From contig JADJBU010000016.1 of NCBI GenBank assembly GCA_016703605.1, positions 6,006 through 70,005 of the forward strand: a stretch of DNA of 64,000 nt. Reading direction: 5' to 3'. This DNA is from Candidatus Villigracilis adiacens. GTDB taxonomy: Bacteria; Chloroflexota; Anaerolineae; Anaerolineales; Villigracilaceae. The translations under genes and the position numbers were made by a program. Positions 16,466-25,371 of this stretch are shown here, one piece after another. Each line of letters opens with the position of its first letter. Within the stretch, counting starts at the first letter, position 1. The notes beneath the pieces were generated by a model. It ran no database searches. It was not told the origin of the DNA and saw nothing but the letters and a program-made list of their open reading frames with translations.

Positions 16466-16471
16466 TATAAT
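16466..16471 (+). promoter_or_regulatory. -10 box upstream of icd
   Basis: TATAAT 34 nt before the icd ATG; no clear -35. The spacing would give a leader of about 27 nt that includes the GAGAGG ribosome binding site. Confidence 0.45.
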
Positions 16472-16504
16472 CCCGCAAGAATTTTCACAAATAGAGAGGC
16501 TGTC

Positions 16505-18067
16505 ATGGCATATGTAAACGTTAAAGTCCCCGAAGGCGGGGCGAAGATTTCAATTCGAGATGGGAAGTTGAACGTCCCTGATAATCCGATCATCCCGTTC
16601 GTGGAAGGCGACGGAACCGGGCGCGATATCTGGCGCGCTTCGGCGCGTGTGCTCGATGCGGCGGTGGAGAAGGCATACGGCGGCAAACGCAAGATCCACT
16701 GGATGGAAGTGTACGCCGGTGAGAAACCCTTCAAGATGTGGCAGACCTGGCTGCCCGATGAAACCACCGAAGCCTTCAAGGAATTTTTGGTCGGCATCAA
16801 GGGTCCGCTGACCACGCCCATCGGCGGCGGCATCCGTTCGTTGAATGTGGCGCTGCGCAAACTGCTCGATCTGTACGTCTGTCAGCGCCCGGTGCGTTGG
16901 TATCAGGGCGTGCCTTCGCCGGTGCGCCACCCCGAATATGTGGACATGGTCATCTTCCGCGAGAATACCGAGGATATTTACACCGGCATCGAGTTTGCGA
17001 ACAACACCGACGATAACAGGAAGTTCAAGGAATTGTTCAAGGAAGCCTTCCCCAAGGAATATGCGAAGATGCGCTTCCCCGATACGGCGGGCATTGGCAT
17101 CAAGCCTGTGTCTGTCGAAGGCACCGAACGGCTCATCCGCGCCGCGATTCAGTGGGCGTTGGACAATAAACGCAGGAGCGTGAACTTTGTCCACAAGGGC
17201 AATATCATGAAGTTCACGGAAGGCGCGTTCAAGGATTGGGGGTACGCCCTCGCCAAGCGCGAGTTCCGCAATCAGATCGTCACCGAGCGCGAGACCTGGA
17301 TTTTGGGCAACAAGGAAGCCAGGCCGAATCTCACGGTGGAAGAGAACGCCAAGATGATCGACCCCGGCTTCGACATGATGAGTTCCGCGCAACAAGGCGA
17401 TATCAAAGCCGAGGTGGATGAAGCGCTCAAACTGTGGGATACCCACGGCGACGGCAAGTGGAAGAAGATGCTGCTCATCAAAGACTCCATTGCAGACGTT
17501 TCCCTGCAATTCACCATCATCCGTCCGCGCGATTACGATGTGATCGCCACGCTTAACCTTAATGGCGATTACCTCTCTGACGCGCTCGCAGCGCAGGTGG
17601 GCGGCATTGGCATCGCTCCGGGAGCGAATATTAACTATGAGACGGGTCACGCCATCTTCGAAGCGACTCACGGAACTGCGCCCAAATACGCCGACCTGGA
17701 TAAAGTGAATCCCGGCTCGGTGATCCTCTCGGGGGAGATGATGCTGCGCTACATGGGCTGGGGCGAAGCGGCAGATTTGATCGTGAAGGGCATGGAAGGC
17801 GCCATCGCCGCCAAGACCGTCACCTACGACTTTGCCCGTCTGATGGACGATGCCAGGGAGATCAAATGCTCCGAGTTCGGCGATGCGATTATTGACTGGA
17901 TGGATCGCAAGCCGGTGGAGGCGTCAAAAGTGGAAAGTGGAAAGTCAAAGGCTGCGGCCAAGAAGTCTGTTGCGAAAAAGGCGGCAAAGAAAGTTGTGAA
18001 GAAAGTCGCCGCGAAGAAGGCGGCAAAGAAAATTACTAAGAAGACAGCAAAGAAGAAAAAGAAGTAG
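16505..18067 (+). CDS. icd: isocitrate dehydrogenase with histone-like C-terminal tail
   Basis: 520 residues. Core motifs: PFVEGDGTGRDIW, the FRENTEDIYTGIEF substrate loop, NLNGDYLSDALAAQVGGIG, EATHGTAPKYADLDKVNPGS. The enzyme oxidatively decarboxylates isocitrate to 2-oxoglutarate; the EATHGTAPKY segment is usual for NADP-linked forms. ATG 16505 with GAGAGG upstream; a frame extension to 16418 looks non-coding. The core is longer than the 416-residue E. coli enzyme because of an internal insertion around the KEARPNLTVEEN to KWKKM region. The last 45 residues after DRKPVEASK are almost only Lys and Ala/Val (KKAAKKVVKK type), a histone-H1-like tail not normal for this enzyme. Confidence 0.92.
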   Translation: MAYVNVKVPEGGAKISIRDGKLNVPDNPIIPFVEGDGTGRDIWRASARVLDAAVEKAYGGKRKIHWMEVYAGEKPFKMWQTWLPDETTEAFKEFLVGIKGPLTTPIGGGIRSLNVALRKLLDLYVCQRPVRWYQGVPSPVRHPEYVDMVIFRENTEDIYTGIEFANNTDDNRKFKELFKEAFPKEYAKMRFPDTAGIGIKPVSVEGTERLIRAAIQWALDNKRRSVNFVHKGNIMKFTEGAFKDWGYALAKREFRNQIVTERETWILGNKEARPNLTVEENAKMIDPGFDMMSSAQQGDIKAEVDEALKLWDTHGDGKWKKMLLIKDSIADVSLQFTIIRPRDYDVIATLNLNGDYLSDALAAQVGGIGIAPGANINYETGHAIFEATHGTAPKYADLDKVNPGSVILSGEMMLRYMGWGEAADLIVKGMEGAIAAKTVTYDFARLMDDAREIKCSEFGDAIIDWMDRKPVEASKVESGKSKAAAKKSVAKKAAKKVVKKVAAKKAAKKITKKTAKKKKK

Positions 18068-18080
18068 CGGCAGAAAATGA

Positions 18081-18117
18081 AGACCTCGGAGATTTCCAAA
18101 TCTCCGAGGTCTTTTTT
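18081..18117. terminator. bidirectional intrinsic terminator
   Basis: A perfect 15-bp stem AGACCTCGGAGATTT with a 2-nt loop and TTTTTT after it, between convergent icd and the DUF1501 gene. Confidence 0.9.
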
Positions 18118-18132
18118 ATGCAACGAGTTTGT

Positions 18133-19362
18133 TTATCCCTCCTGATAAATCCCCAGCGGACTGTAACTGCCCGAAAAGCCGGGGAACACGGACTCAACAT
18201 CCGCGTTGCCCATGCGTTTGGCGAGCAATTCGCTGAGGACCTGGCGGTAATCGGTGGTGATGGCGAGGTCGGCGTGATCGTATAACTGGTCGTTGTGCAA
18301 GCCGGGGAATTGGCCGAAGACCTGTCCGCCGTTGACACTGCCCCCCAGCGTGAGCATGACGCTGCCATGACCGTGATCGGTGCCGTAGGATTCGTTCTGC
18401 ACCAGCCGCCGCCCGAATTCGCTGATGACGACCACGGATAATTTGTCGGTGTAGCCTGAGTCGAGGTCGAGGTAGAAATTTGCCAGTCCCGAGGCGAGGC
18501 TGTTCAGCAAATCAGACATGTAGCCGCCGTCGCGGTCGTTCTGGTATTCGTGCGTGTCCCAGCCGCCAAAGTCCACGGCGGCGACTCGCAGACCGGCGTC
18601 CAGTTTGATCATCTGCGCGACGGTCTTCAATTGATTCCCAAATTCGTCATCGTTGTAAACCGCGCCATTGGACGGTTCATACCCGGCGTCGGTCAACGGG
18701 CGGACGATGTCCAACGCTTCCAGCGTGCGCGTCCCGGCGCGATGCATCAGGCTTTCGCCCGAATACAACGTCCGCAGCGCATTGGTATGCGAGTCGCGCA
18801 AGCCGTTATCCCACAGTGAGAATTCATCGGGCGCGCTCAGGCTGACGGTGGGGACGAAATTCAAGACCGAAGTCGGCTGCCCGGATGTGGACACAACAGG
18901 CAGGATGGATGAAATGCCTGTCGCCTGCAAATGACGGGTGATCCAGCCGGAGGCGGTGTTCTTCGCGCCGGGCGTGCCTAGTTCGATGTATTCCTGCGCG
19001 TCGAAGTGGCTGCGCGTATCGTAGTTCAAGCCGACGGCGTGGATGACGCCCGCCCTGCCCTGCTGGTACAGGTCATACAGCGGCGACAGGGCGGGGTGCA
19101 AGCCAAATTGATCGTTCAATTGCAGCAGGTTGTGAATCTTGATATCAGGACGGGCTTTTTCGTAGAAGCCGCGATCATCGCCGCCCATCGGCGGGACGAC
19201 GTTGAGCGCGTCCCAGCCGCCGCGTAAAAAGACGACCACCAGAGTATCGGATGGGTTATCCTGTTTTGCAAAAGCGAGGTTGGTAAGTTTTGCGCCAGCC
19301 ATCGCGGCAATGGCGGCGGAACATCCCTGTAAAAATTGTCGGCGCGGAAGGATGGGTTTCAT
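18133..19362 (-). CDS. DUF1501 secreted protein with Tat-like signal
   Basis: 409 residues. The N-terminus PRRQFLQGCSAAIAAMAGA is a twin-arginine-like signal ending in ALA/AFA-type cleavage. The mature part has the DUF1501 hallmarks VVVFLRGGWDALNVVPP, LHPALSPLYDLYQQGRAGVIHAVG, and VVISEFGRRLVQNESYGTDHGHGS. The fold is related to the sulfatase/alkaline-phosphatase superfamily; function unknown. It begins 4 nt after the DUF1800 gene, and the two families are commonly found side by side, implying a shared extracytoplasmic role. Confidence 0.88.
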   Translation of the reverse strand: MKPILPRRQFLQGCSAAIAAMAGAKLTNLAFAKQDNPSDTLVVVFLRGGWDALNVVPPMGGDDRGFYEKARPDIKIHNLLQLNDQFGLHPALSPLYDLYQQGRAGVIHAVGLNYDTRSHFDAQEYIELGTPGAKNTASGWITRHLQATGISSILPVVSTSGQPTSVLNFVPTVSLSAPDEFSLWDNGLRDSHTNALRTLYSGESLMHRAGTRTLEALDIVRPLTDAGYEPSNGAVYNDDEFGNQLKTVAQMIKLDAGLRVAAVDFGGWDTHEYQNDRDGGYMSDLLNSLASGLANFYLDLDSGYTDKLSVVVISEFGRRLVQNESYGTDHGHGSVMLTLGGSVNGGQVFGQFPGLHNDQLYDHADLAITTDYRQVLSELLAKRMGNADVESVFPGFSGSYSPLGIYQEG

Positions 19363-19366
19363 GCGG

Positions 19367-21094
19367 TTATCTCCATTGAAATTCGGGGCTCATCAGAATC
19401 ACTTCGACCATGGCGGGCAGGACATAACGCACATGCTCTTCGGTCAGCGTCTCGTCCCAGCCGTATTCCTGCGCCATCACAGCGACGATGGCATTCCGGC
19501 TGGCTTCGGGGAGAGTCCGGTTCAGGATTCTTTGAATCCAATAATCGGCGAGGGAAGAGGCGGTTCGAATCTCCGCCGGGGTCTGCCCATACACATCCGT
19601 AAAAACTTTGTAGCCGGTGTCGTCATCGTCCATCCAATTTTCAGCCAGCCCCACCGCAAAATTCCAGCGATATAAAAACGACATCGAATTCGCCCAGGCT
19701 TCGCGTGTATCGGGGTAGCCGTCGGGCGGGCGGCGCTCGAACAACCTTTGCCCCATCAACTCGAGCATCCAGTGGATTCCGCCGGGGGCGCGGGTGAAGT
19801 CGGAGTTGAGCGCGCGCATCATGGACATTGCCGCCTCATACGGACGTTTGACCTTTCCGCCCCATCCGGCTTTGAACTCCGCTGAAAGCAGGATCGTCTC
19901 CATCACGCGCTTGAGTTGGTCGGGCGCGTCTTTGTGTTGAAGAAAAATATCGGCAGCCGCCTGAACGACGGACTCAGGCGGAACGTCCGAGATAAACCTG
20001 CGGCAGAGTTTGCGGCAGACAAATCGCGCCGTGCCGGGGTGACTGGCGAGCAGGTCCAGCACGTCGTACCCGTCTTTCAAATCCTCCTGGTCGGCGGGGA
20101 TGTACCTGCCCAGCACCAGTTTGTTGAAGCGGTCGTGCCAGGGTTTGTAATACAGGAAGTTGCCGGTCTTCTCGACGCCGTCCTCCCATTCGCCGAGGTC
20201 GTCGTCAATGCGCCAGCCGGTGAGGCAGCGCGCCGCTTCGTAAACGTCGTTATCCACGTAGCCGACGGCGATTCCATTTGCATCCTTCTCGACCGAGTTC
20301 GGGTCGCGCACGCCGAGATAATTCTCCGCGCCGAGGGTGTGCAGCTCGAATAACTCGCGCGCAAAATTTTCGTTGGGTCCCGCATCGCTGCTGTTGTTCT
20401 GGTTCAGGTAATACAACATGGACGGATGTTTCGCCACCGCCTCCAGCATCTGACGGAAGTTGCCCAGCATGTGTTTTCTCAGCACATCGCGGTTGTACGA
20501 GGCGAGCAAAGGCACGCCATCGTCCTGCCAGAAGTAGATGTTGAAATGGTTGTGCCAGAAGTCGGCGAGCAATTCGACGAGTTGTTTTTTGCTGTGAACG
20601 GCGCGAAGCACGGTGGCATCTGCCAATTCGTACGCGGGTTTGCTGTACCATTCCCAATAGGCATCGTCGTTCGAGTCGTAGGGGTTTGCGGCGATATGGT
20701 CGTAGTAAAGTTGTTCGTGGGTCTTGCGCAGGGTTTCGAACCCGGCATTGTTGTAGCGGTTCTCGAAATCGCTGTCATCCATCGAGTCGGGATTGAGCTG
20801 CTGGTTGACAAAGTTCAGCAGCCGTTCATCGTCGCTGGAGCCGAGCGCGTTGAAGGCGTCCACGTTGCCGGGGCGGATGCCGAAGGTGAGGCGGCTCAAC
20901 GCCAGGATCGCCAGCGGCACGGGCGGAAGTTGAGTTTGCGCCTCGGGCGTGACGACCGGGTTTTGTCCCATCGGTTCGAACGGGGCGGCGGTGGGAGTTT
21001 CCTCTCCCGGGGCGCAAGCCGCCAGCGCGGAGGTCGCCGCGAATGCGCCGCCTAGTTTCAAAAATTCTCTTCGGGTCAGTCTTCTTGTCTGCAT
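19367..21094 (-). CDS. DUF1800 secreted protein with Tat/lipoprotein signal
   Basis: 575 residues. TRREFLKLGGAFAATSALAAC is a Tat signal ending in a lipobox cysteine, so the product is probably exported folded and lipid-anchored. DUF1800 motifs include LSRLTFGIRPGNVDAF, ELLADFWHNHFNIY, NQNNSSDAGPNENFARELFELHTLG and the C-terminal GYPDTREAW region. ATG 21094 is chosen because GAGGAA lies just upstream; the frame continues to 21148. Forms a two-gene unit with DUF1501. Biochemical role unknown. Confidence 0.88.
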   Translation of the reverse strand: MQTRRLTRREFLKLGGAFAATSALAACAPGEETPTAAPFEPMGQNPVVTPEAQTQLPPVPLAILALSRLTFGIRPGNVDAFNALGSSDDERLLNFVNQQLNPDSMDDSDFENRYNNAGFETLRKTHEQLYYDHIAANPYDSNDDAYWEWYSKPAYELADATVLRAVHSKKQLVELLADFWHNHFNIYFWQDDGVPLLASYNRDVLRKHMLGNFRQMLEAVAKHPSMLYYLNQNNSSDAGPNENFARELFELHTLGAENYLGVRDPNSVEKDANGIAVGYVDNDVYEAARCLTGWRIDDDLGEWEDGVEKTGNFLYYKPWHDRFNKLVLGRYIPADQEDLKDGYDVLDLLASHPGTARFVCRKLCRRFISDVPPESVVQAAADIFLQHKDAPDQLKRVMETILLSAEFKAGWGGKVKRPYEAAMSMMRALNSDFTRAPGGIHWMLELMGQRLFERRPPDGYPDTREAWANSMSFLYRWNFAVGLAENWMDDDDTGYKVFTDVYGQTPAEIRTASSLADYWIQRILNRTLPEASRNAIVAVMAQEYGWDETLTEEHVRYVLPAMVEVILMSPEFQWR

Positions 21095-21239
21095 GGGTTC
21101 CTCGCTTTTATTGTGACAGTCATGACGCCGGTGCGTTATGACTGTCAACAGTTTTTATACATGGAATTTTCGATTGCATACATCCCGCCTGAGTACCGCT
21201 TCTCTTTAAGAAAGATAGGGTCTGTATGCAAATTAAAGG

Positions 21240-21521
21240 ACATGTCACCCTGAGCGACAGTGAAGGGTCTCTTACTCAGAGAAAAGGGGCTCTACCGTTT
21301 TTAACGGGAAAAGCAAAACCGTTGCCGCGAATTTACCCTACAGGCACGATGACGCGAATTCACGCGGATTTTTCTTTGACAATCCGCGAAAAATCAGCGA
21401 AATCTGCGGCAAAAGCTCTTATGAGCAGGCGGGCATCCCGCCAGAAACGGGAGAGCCAGAAAAGGCTAAATTTTGAGCAAAAGTAGAGATTCTTCGTCGC
21501 TCCGCTCCTCAGAATGACATG
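21240..21521. repeat. composite repeat block with inverted ends
   Basis: The left end (catgtcaccctgagcgac...gggtctctt) and right end (agagattcttcgtcgct...cagaatgacatg) are imperfect inverted copies; similar words occur at 39127-39199. Inside is taccgtttttaacgggaaaa, also found inverted near 44267-44290, and a cacgcggattttt / aatccgcgaaaaat pair. Non-autonomous, MITE-like; no convincing gene lies between 21095 and 21545. Confidence 0.6.
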
Positions 21522-21545
21522 GCAATAGCATTTTGCATACACACC

Positions 21546-22301
21546 CTAGAGTCCAAATGTTTTATAAAAGGCTTGGCTGATACGCTCTTTCACATCCCCC
21601 ATCGTTGGCGCAGGCTCGAGCAGATCTGCCAATGAGACAACCGGCTCGGGCAAGCCGCAGGGGATGATGCCATTCCAGTAGCCCATATCCGGGTTGACGT
21701 TCAAGGCAAAGCCGTGACGGGTCACGCCGTTCACGTCCACTTTGACGCCGATGGCGGCGATCTTGGCGGGTTTCTGGCGGTCTGCAGGGCTGCAATTCAC
21801 ACAGCGCGAGTGGACGTCGGCTTGAATCCACACGCCGGTCTTGCCGGGGATCTGTCCGCTGGCGATGCCGTATCCCATCAAAACGCTGATGAGTATTTCC
21901 TCCAGTTTGCGGATGTAGCCGACATAGTCAGACCTGACAATAGACCTGACAGGTCTTTCAGAGTCATCTTCCAGATCGGAAGACTCTTCCTCAGACCTGT
22001 CAGGCCTTATAGGGGTGAGTCCAATTAACGGATAACCCACCAACTGCCCCGGTCCGTGATAGGTCACGTCGCCGCCGCGGTCCACCCAATGCGTGGAGAT
22101 GCCTTTTTCTTTCAGTTGGGTTTCGTTCCAGAGTAAATTGTCCGCGTTGCCTTTGCGCCCGAAGGTGTAGACGTGCGGATGTTCGAGCAATAGAAGCGTC
22201 GGCGGGCGTGTCCCCTTTGCGATTTGCGCCGCGTATTCGTCCTGTAGTTTCCAGGCGGTTTCGTAATCTATTAAACCGAGGTCTAAAGTTTCGAGGTTCA
22301 T
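21546..22301 (-). CDS. lipB: octanoyltransferase LipB
   Basis: 251 residues. LLLLEHPHVYTFGRKG, WVDRGGDVTYHGPGQLVGYP (catalytic region), KIAAIGVKV with the catalytic Lys, GFALNVNPDM, and PCGLPEPVVSL with the active-site Cys. LipB moves octanoyl from acyl-carrier protein to lipoyl domains, for example H-proteins. Two insertions are unusual: an acidic segment at about residues 98-123 encoded by a palindromic DNA element (21947-22004), and a Cys-containing segment before KIAAIGV. The frame is open throughout. No Shine-Dalgarno sequence is visible before ATG 22301. Confidence 0.9.
   Translation of the reverse strand: MNLETLDLGLIDYETAWKLQDEYAAQIAKGTRPPTLLLLEHPHVYTFGRKGNADNLLWNETQLKEKGISTHWVDRGGDVTYHGPGQLVGYPLIGLTPIRPDRSEEESSDLEDDSERPVRSIVRSDYVGYIRKLEEILISVLMGYGIASGQIPGKTGVWIQADVHSRCVNCSPADRQKPAKIAAIGVKVDVNGVTRHGFALNVNPDMGYWNGIIPCGLPEPVVSLADLLEPAPTMGDVKERISQAFYKTFGL
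21947..22004. repeat. palindromic element inside lipB coding sequence
   Basis: CCTGACAGGTCT (21947-21958) pairs perfectly with AGACCTGTCAGG (21993-22004); a nested GAGTC/GACTC pair lies between. The same arm forms the intergenic hairpin at 24543-24577. In lipB it is translated in frame as an acidic, Ser-rich loop. Confidence 0.8.
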
Positions 22302-22375
22302 AACGATGATAAAGGAAGGCAGAGAAGTTCGATTTACTCGCGATACGGTGAAACACTTTAGCGCGGGTTGATTTT

Positions 22376-22747
22376 CTACTCTGCTTCGATCGGTAAATTT
22401 CGTATCCGCAGGCTCCTGTCCGAGAGCGAAATGATTGCCCCTGCCGCCAGCGGAGATTCGATTTCACTCCAAATCGCATCAAAGCGGGATAAGATTTCAT
22501 CCGCGCCCAAGTCTCTCAACCGCAAAATAAGCACCGAAGGCGCGCTTTCCCCTGAAAATGCCAGCAAGTGACCATAATCCAAATCGTGGGTGATGATGAC
22601 CTCGCCAGTCCGTCTGGCTTCCGCGACGATTTCCACATCTTTCGCGCGCGACATGCCGATATTACCCACATGACGACAAACATGACCGCGCTCTTGTAAC
22701 GGCGCGGCCATGTCGCGATTTACATTCATGTTGAGCAGGAAGTTCAT
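22376..22747 (-). CDS. DUF5615 PIN-like toxin
   Basis: 123 residues from ATG 22747. The N-terminal MNFLLNMNVNRDMAAPLQERGH and the central GEVIITHDLDYGHLLAFSGE match the DUF5615 (Mut7-C/PIN-like) fold, with the acidic residues expected of a nuclease site in THDLDYG; the first strand has Asn where an Asp is usual (LNMNVNRD for LDENL/LDxN). The ATG overlaps the stop of the DUF433 gene by 4 nt, as in toxin-antitoxin operons. Probable RNase toxin; activity is inferred. Confidence 0.8.
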   Translation of the reverse strand: MNFLLNMNVNRDMAAPLQERGHVCRHVGNIGMSRAKDVEIVAEARRTGEVIITHDLDYGHLLAFSGESAPSVLILRLRDLGADEILSRFDAIWSEIESPLAAGAIISLSDRSLRIRNLPIEAE

Positions 22748-22998
22748 CCCGCCACCGACCCGGGCATGGGCAATACGCTCTCCTCCATCGCCCACGAGGC
22801 ATACGCCAACGCCTGATAAATATCATCCGCTTCCAGTTCAGGCCACGATTTGAGAATATCCGCGACCCCCATGCCCGAACTCAGATACCCAAGTACCGAA
22901 GCGACAGGCATCCGCATTCCGCGAATGCATGGTTTCCCAAAGCACACTTCGGGGTCGAGGGTTATACGGTCGAATTTATAATGTCGAATTTCCATCAT
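22744..22998 (-). CDS. DUF433 antitoxin
   Basis: 84 residues with the DUF433 pattern ITLDPEVCFGKPCIRGMRMP followed by a helix-turn-helix-like ASVLGYLSSGMGVADILKSW and LEADDIYQALAYASW. These small proteins pair with DUF5615 toxins. Two adjacent ATG codons (22998, 22995) follow AGGAG; either may start. First gene of the pair and likely autoregulator. Confidence 0.85.
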   Translation of the reverse strand: MMEIRHYKFDRITLDPEVCFGKPCIRGMRMPVASVLGYLSSGMGVADILKSWPELEADDIYQALAYASWAMEESVLPMPGSVAG

Positions 22999-23135
22999 GG
23001 ACTCCTTGTCCGTCCACCCTTATTTTACCCCTCTCTCGTCTCTCAAAAAGGGCGGGGAGCCATTTGCTCTTTGAACGGAGCGCGTTGACCTGAAAAATCC
23101 TGACACAAAACGAAAAACGAAATGTGCAAAACACG

Positions 23136-24530
23136 CTACCCAAAAATCCTTCGATACAAATCCGACTCCAATAACCCGTTCGGGTCGCAGCGTTTTTTTA
23201 ATTTCTTAAATTTCGCCACCGTCTCTTCGCCGTAGAAAGCCAGCGCGGTTTCGGCTGTCGTCTCGCTGTTCTTGGCGAAGTAGAATCTTCCGCCGTTGGC
23301 GACGACGATCTTGTCAAACTCGAACAGCATCTCGCGCATCTTGGACTGGTTGGAGGGTGTTACTTTAAAATCCATCGCGAAGGAGAAACCATCCACGGCA
23401 TGGGTCAATAAAAATTTATCGGGGCGGTGACGTTTGGTCACGCCGAGGTAGGAGGGAAGTCCGCGTTTCCTCGAGAGCGCAATGATCTCCGTCCATGCGG
23501 CTTCGGCGGTTTCTTTGGGCAGGAACGATTGATATTGAATCAACCCGCCGTACCCGTAGGAGAGTTCCCAGTTTGGCACGTAATCGAGCAAAAAGTGAAA
23601 TGCCGCGTGAGCCTGGCGGAAGGTGTGAGTCCGAAGCGATGCAACATATTTTGCCAGGTTCACCAGCGACCAGCCCAAATTATTCGCAAACGGCTTCATG
23701 AACTGATAAAGAATCGATTTTGGAAACACGCCGAAGATATACGGCGGCAAAACCTGATTCTTTAATTTCATCGTCTCTTGCGGCTTGGGGTCTTCGTCTT
23801 CATGCAAATATCGCGCGGCGTGGATCTGTCCCCTGCCCAGCGAACCTCCGCCCGCAAACGTGTCGAGCCAGCCGACGATGTAATCATGGTCGGGCGCGCC
23901 GTCTTGCAGGGCGGAAAGGTGTCGGCTGAGATTCGGCACGGGGAAGGCGTCCACGCTCAAAAGTCCCGAATGGAGCCGCTTCATTTGCAGGGTCACAGAG
24001 GTGAAGATTCCCAGCATCCCATATCCGCTGATCATGGCGTAAAACAAATCCGCGTTCACTTTGGGCGAGCAGGTCACTTCCGCGCCGGTGGGCAGGATGG
24101 CGGTGAACTCGATGACGTGTTCGCCGAAGACGCCCATCTTGAAATTATTCTTGCCGTGAATGTTCGCCGATAAACATCCGCCCATGGTGGTTTTCATTGT
24201 GCCGGATACGACGGGGGGCCACCAGCCGTCGGGTTCGACTTTCTGCCAGAGCTGCTCGAGCGTGACGCCGGACTCGGCTCTCACCACGCCGGTAGTTGGA
24301 TTCCACGACTGGATCAGGTTCATCGCTGAAAGTTCCAGCACGATCCCGCCGCCGTTCAGTGATGCGTCGTTATAACTGCGCCCTGCCCCCCGCGCTGTGA
24401 CGGTCAGACCGTGTTTCTTTGCCAGCGCAAACGCGGATTGAATATCGTCGGTTGTGCGTGCCAGGATGTGATACCCGGGCGCGTTCAGCGAGTGACCGAA
24501 GTTTTCGAACTGTTTGAAGGTGTTGAACAT
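23136..24530 (-). CDS. FAD-linked oxidoreductase, DprE1-like
   Basis: 464 residues. VTARGAGRSYNDASLNGGGIVLEL and MGGCLSANIHGKNNFKMGVFGEHV are FAD-binding PCMH/VAO motifs as in DprE1, and the C-terminal DPNGLLESDLYRRIFG closes the fold. DprE1 oxidises decaprenylphosphoryl ribose at C2 before DprE2 reduction to arabinose. The upstream neighbour is a DprE2-like SDR, which supports this reading; in Chloroflexota the true polyprenyl-sugar substrate is unknown. ATG 24530 is preferred; the open frame to 24731 runs through a palindrome and lacks features. No strong ribosome binding site. Confidence 0.8.
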   Translation of the reverse strand: MFNTFKQFENFGHSLNAPGYHILARTTDDIQSAFALAKKHGLTVTARGAGRSYNDASLNGGGIVLELSAMNLIQSWNPTTGVVRAESGVTLEQLWQKVEPDGWWPPVVSGTMKTTMGGCLSANIHGKNNFKMGVFGEHVIEFTAILPTGAEVTCSPKVNADLFYAMISGYGMLGIFTSVTLQMKRLHSGLLSVDAFPVPNLSRHLSALQDGAPDHDYIVGWLDTFAGGGSLGRGQIHAARYLHEDEDPKPQETMKLKNQVLPPYIFGVFPKSILYQFMKPFANNLGWSLVNLAKYVASLRTHTFRQAHAAFHFLLDYVPNWELSYGYGGLIQYQSFLPKETAEAAWTEIIALSRKRGLPSYLGVTKRHRPDKFLLTHAVDGFSFAMDFKVTPSNQSKMREMLFEFDKIVVANGGRFYFAKNSETTAETALAFYGEETVAKFKKLKKRCDPNGLLESDLYRRIFG

Positions 24531-24542
24531 TTTATTGGAGAT

Positions 24543-24577
24543 AAAACCTGACAGGTCTTGGAGACCTGTCAGGTTTT
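24543..24577. repeat. intergenic CCTGACAGG hairpin
   Basis: A 16-bp perfect stem AAAACCTGACAGGTCT with a 3-nt loop between the SDR stop and the FAD-oxidase ATG. It shares its arm with the element inside lipB. It could attenuate or process the two-gene transcript. Confidence 0.75.
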
Positions 24578-24582
24578 TTGAG

Positions 24583-25371
24583 TTAGAACGACATCCGCCT
24601 GAATATGAAGGATGGAATATGCCGGATGATCTGCATGATGTATGCCCAGAAGAAGGGCGTGTAAACGGTCTGTTTGCGTCTGCGCATGGCGTTGTAAATA
24701 TCGTCGGCGGCTTTTTCCGGCTCGATGGCAAAGGGAGTCGCTCCCGCTGCGGCTTTGAGCATTTCGGTTTTGACGAAGCCCGGCTTGACGGTCAGTACAT
24801 TGACTCCGTGTCGCGTGAGCCGGTTGCGCAGCGCTTCAAGGTAGGTATGCAAACCGGCTTTGGAGGTGTTGTAACCGGGGTTGGCCACCCGTCCGCGATC
24901 TCCGGCGACGGAGCCGATGCCCACGATCTGCCCGGCTTTCGCGTTCTGGAACATCTCCGCAATGGGAGTCAACCACGCCATCGCGCCGATCAGGTTGACT
25001 TCCACCATCTGCCGGTCGTTCTCGAAGTTGTATTTATCCATGCCACCGGGCGGGTAGTTGACTCCCGCCATGAAAATGACCACGTCCAACCCGCCGAGGT
25101 CTGAAACGATCTTTTGAAGCAGGGCTGGAACTTCTTTAACCTTTGAAACGTCATGCGGGTACGCCAGCGCAAGTCTTTCACCGTCTGCGTTGATTTCCCC
25201 GCACAGCGCGTTCAGTTTATCTTTTTGGCGGGCAACCAGCGCCAGTGACCAACCCTCTTTTGCAAGTTTGCGCGAAAGCGCCGCTCCCATTCCAACCGAT
25301 GCGCCGATCACAAGCGCGCGTTTGCGCGGAGTTAGCGGAGTGGCGGGAGTTAATTTTGACGACTCGGACAA
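24583..25371 (-). CDS. short-chain dehydrogenase/reductase, DprE2-like
   Basis: 262 residues. ALVIGASVGMGAALSRKL is the NAD(P)-binding TGxxxGxG variant, DVVIFMAGVNYPPGG the NNAG-like strand, and YNTSKAGLHTYLEALR the catalytic YxxxK. The C-terminal VYTPFFWAYIMQIIRHIPS tail is membrane-apposed and resembles DprE2. The start is TTG at 25371 with AGAGG 7 nt upstream. Paired with a DprE1-like oxidase 53 nt downstream, suggesting sequential oxidation and reduction of a lipid-linked sugar. Confidence 0.82.
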   Translation of the reverse strand: MSESSKLTPATPLTPRKRALVIGASVGMGAALSRKLAKEGWSLALVARQKDKLNALCGEINADGERLALAYPHDVSKVKEVPALLQKIVSDLGGLDVVIFMAGVNYPPGGMDKYNFENDRQMVEVNLIGAMAWLTPIAEMFQNAKAGQIVGIGSVAGDRGRVANPGYNTSKAGLHTYLEALRNRLTRHGVNVLTVKPGFVKTEMLKAAAGATPFAIEPEKAADDIYNAMRRRKQTVYTPFFWAYIMQIIRHIPSFIFRRMSF

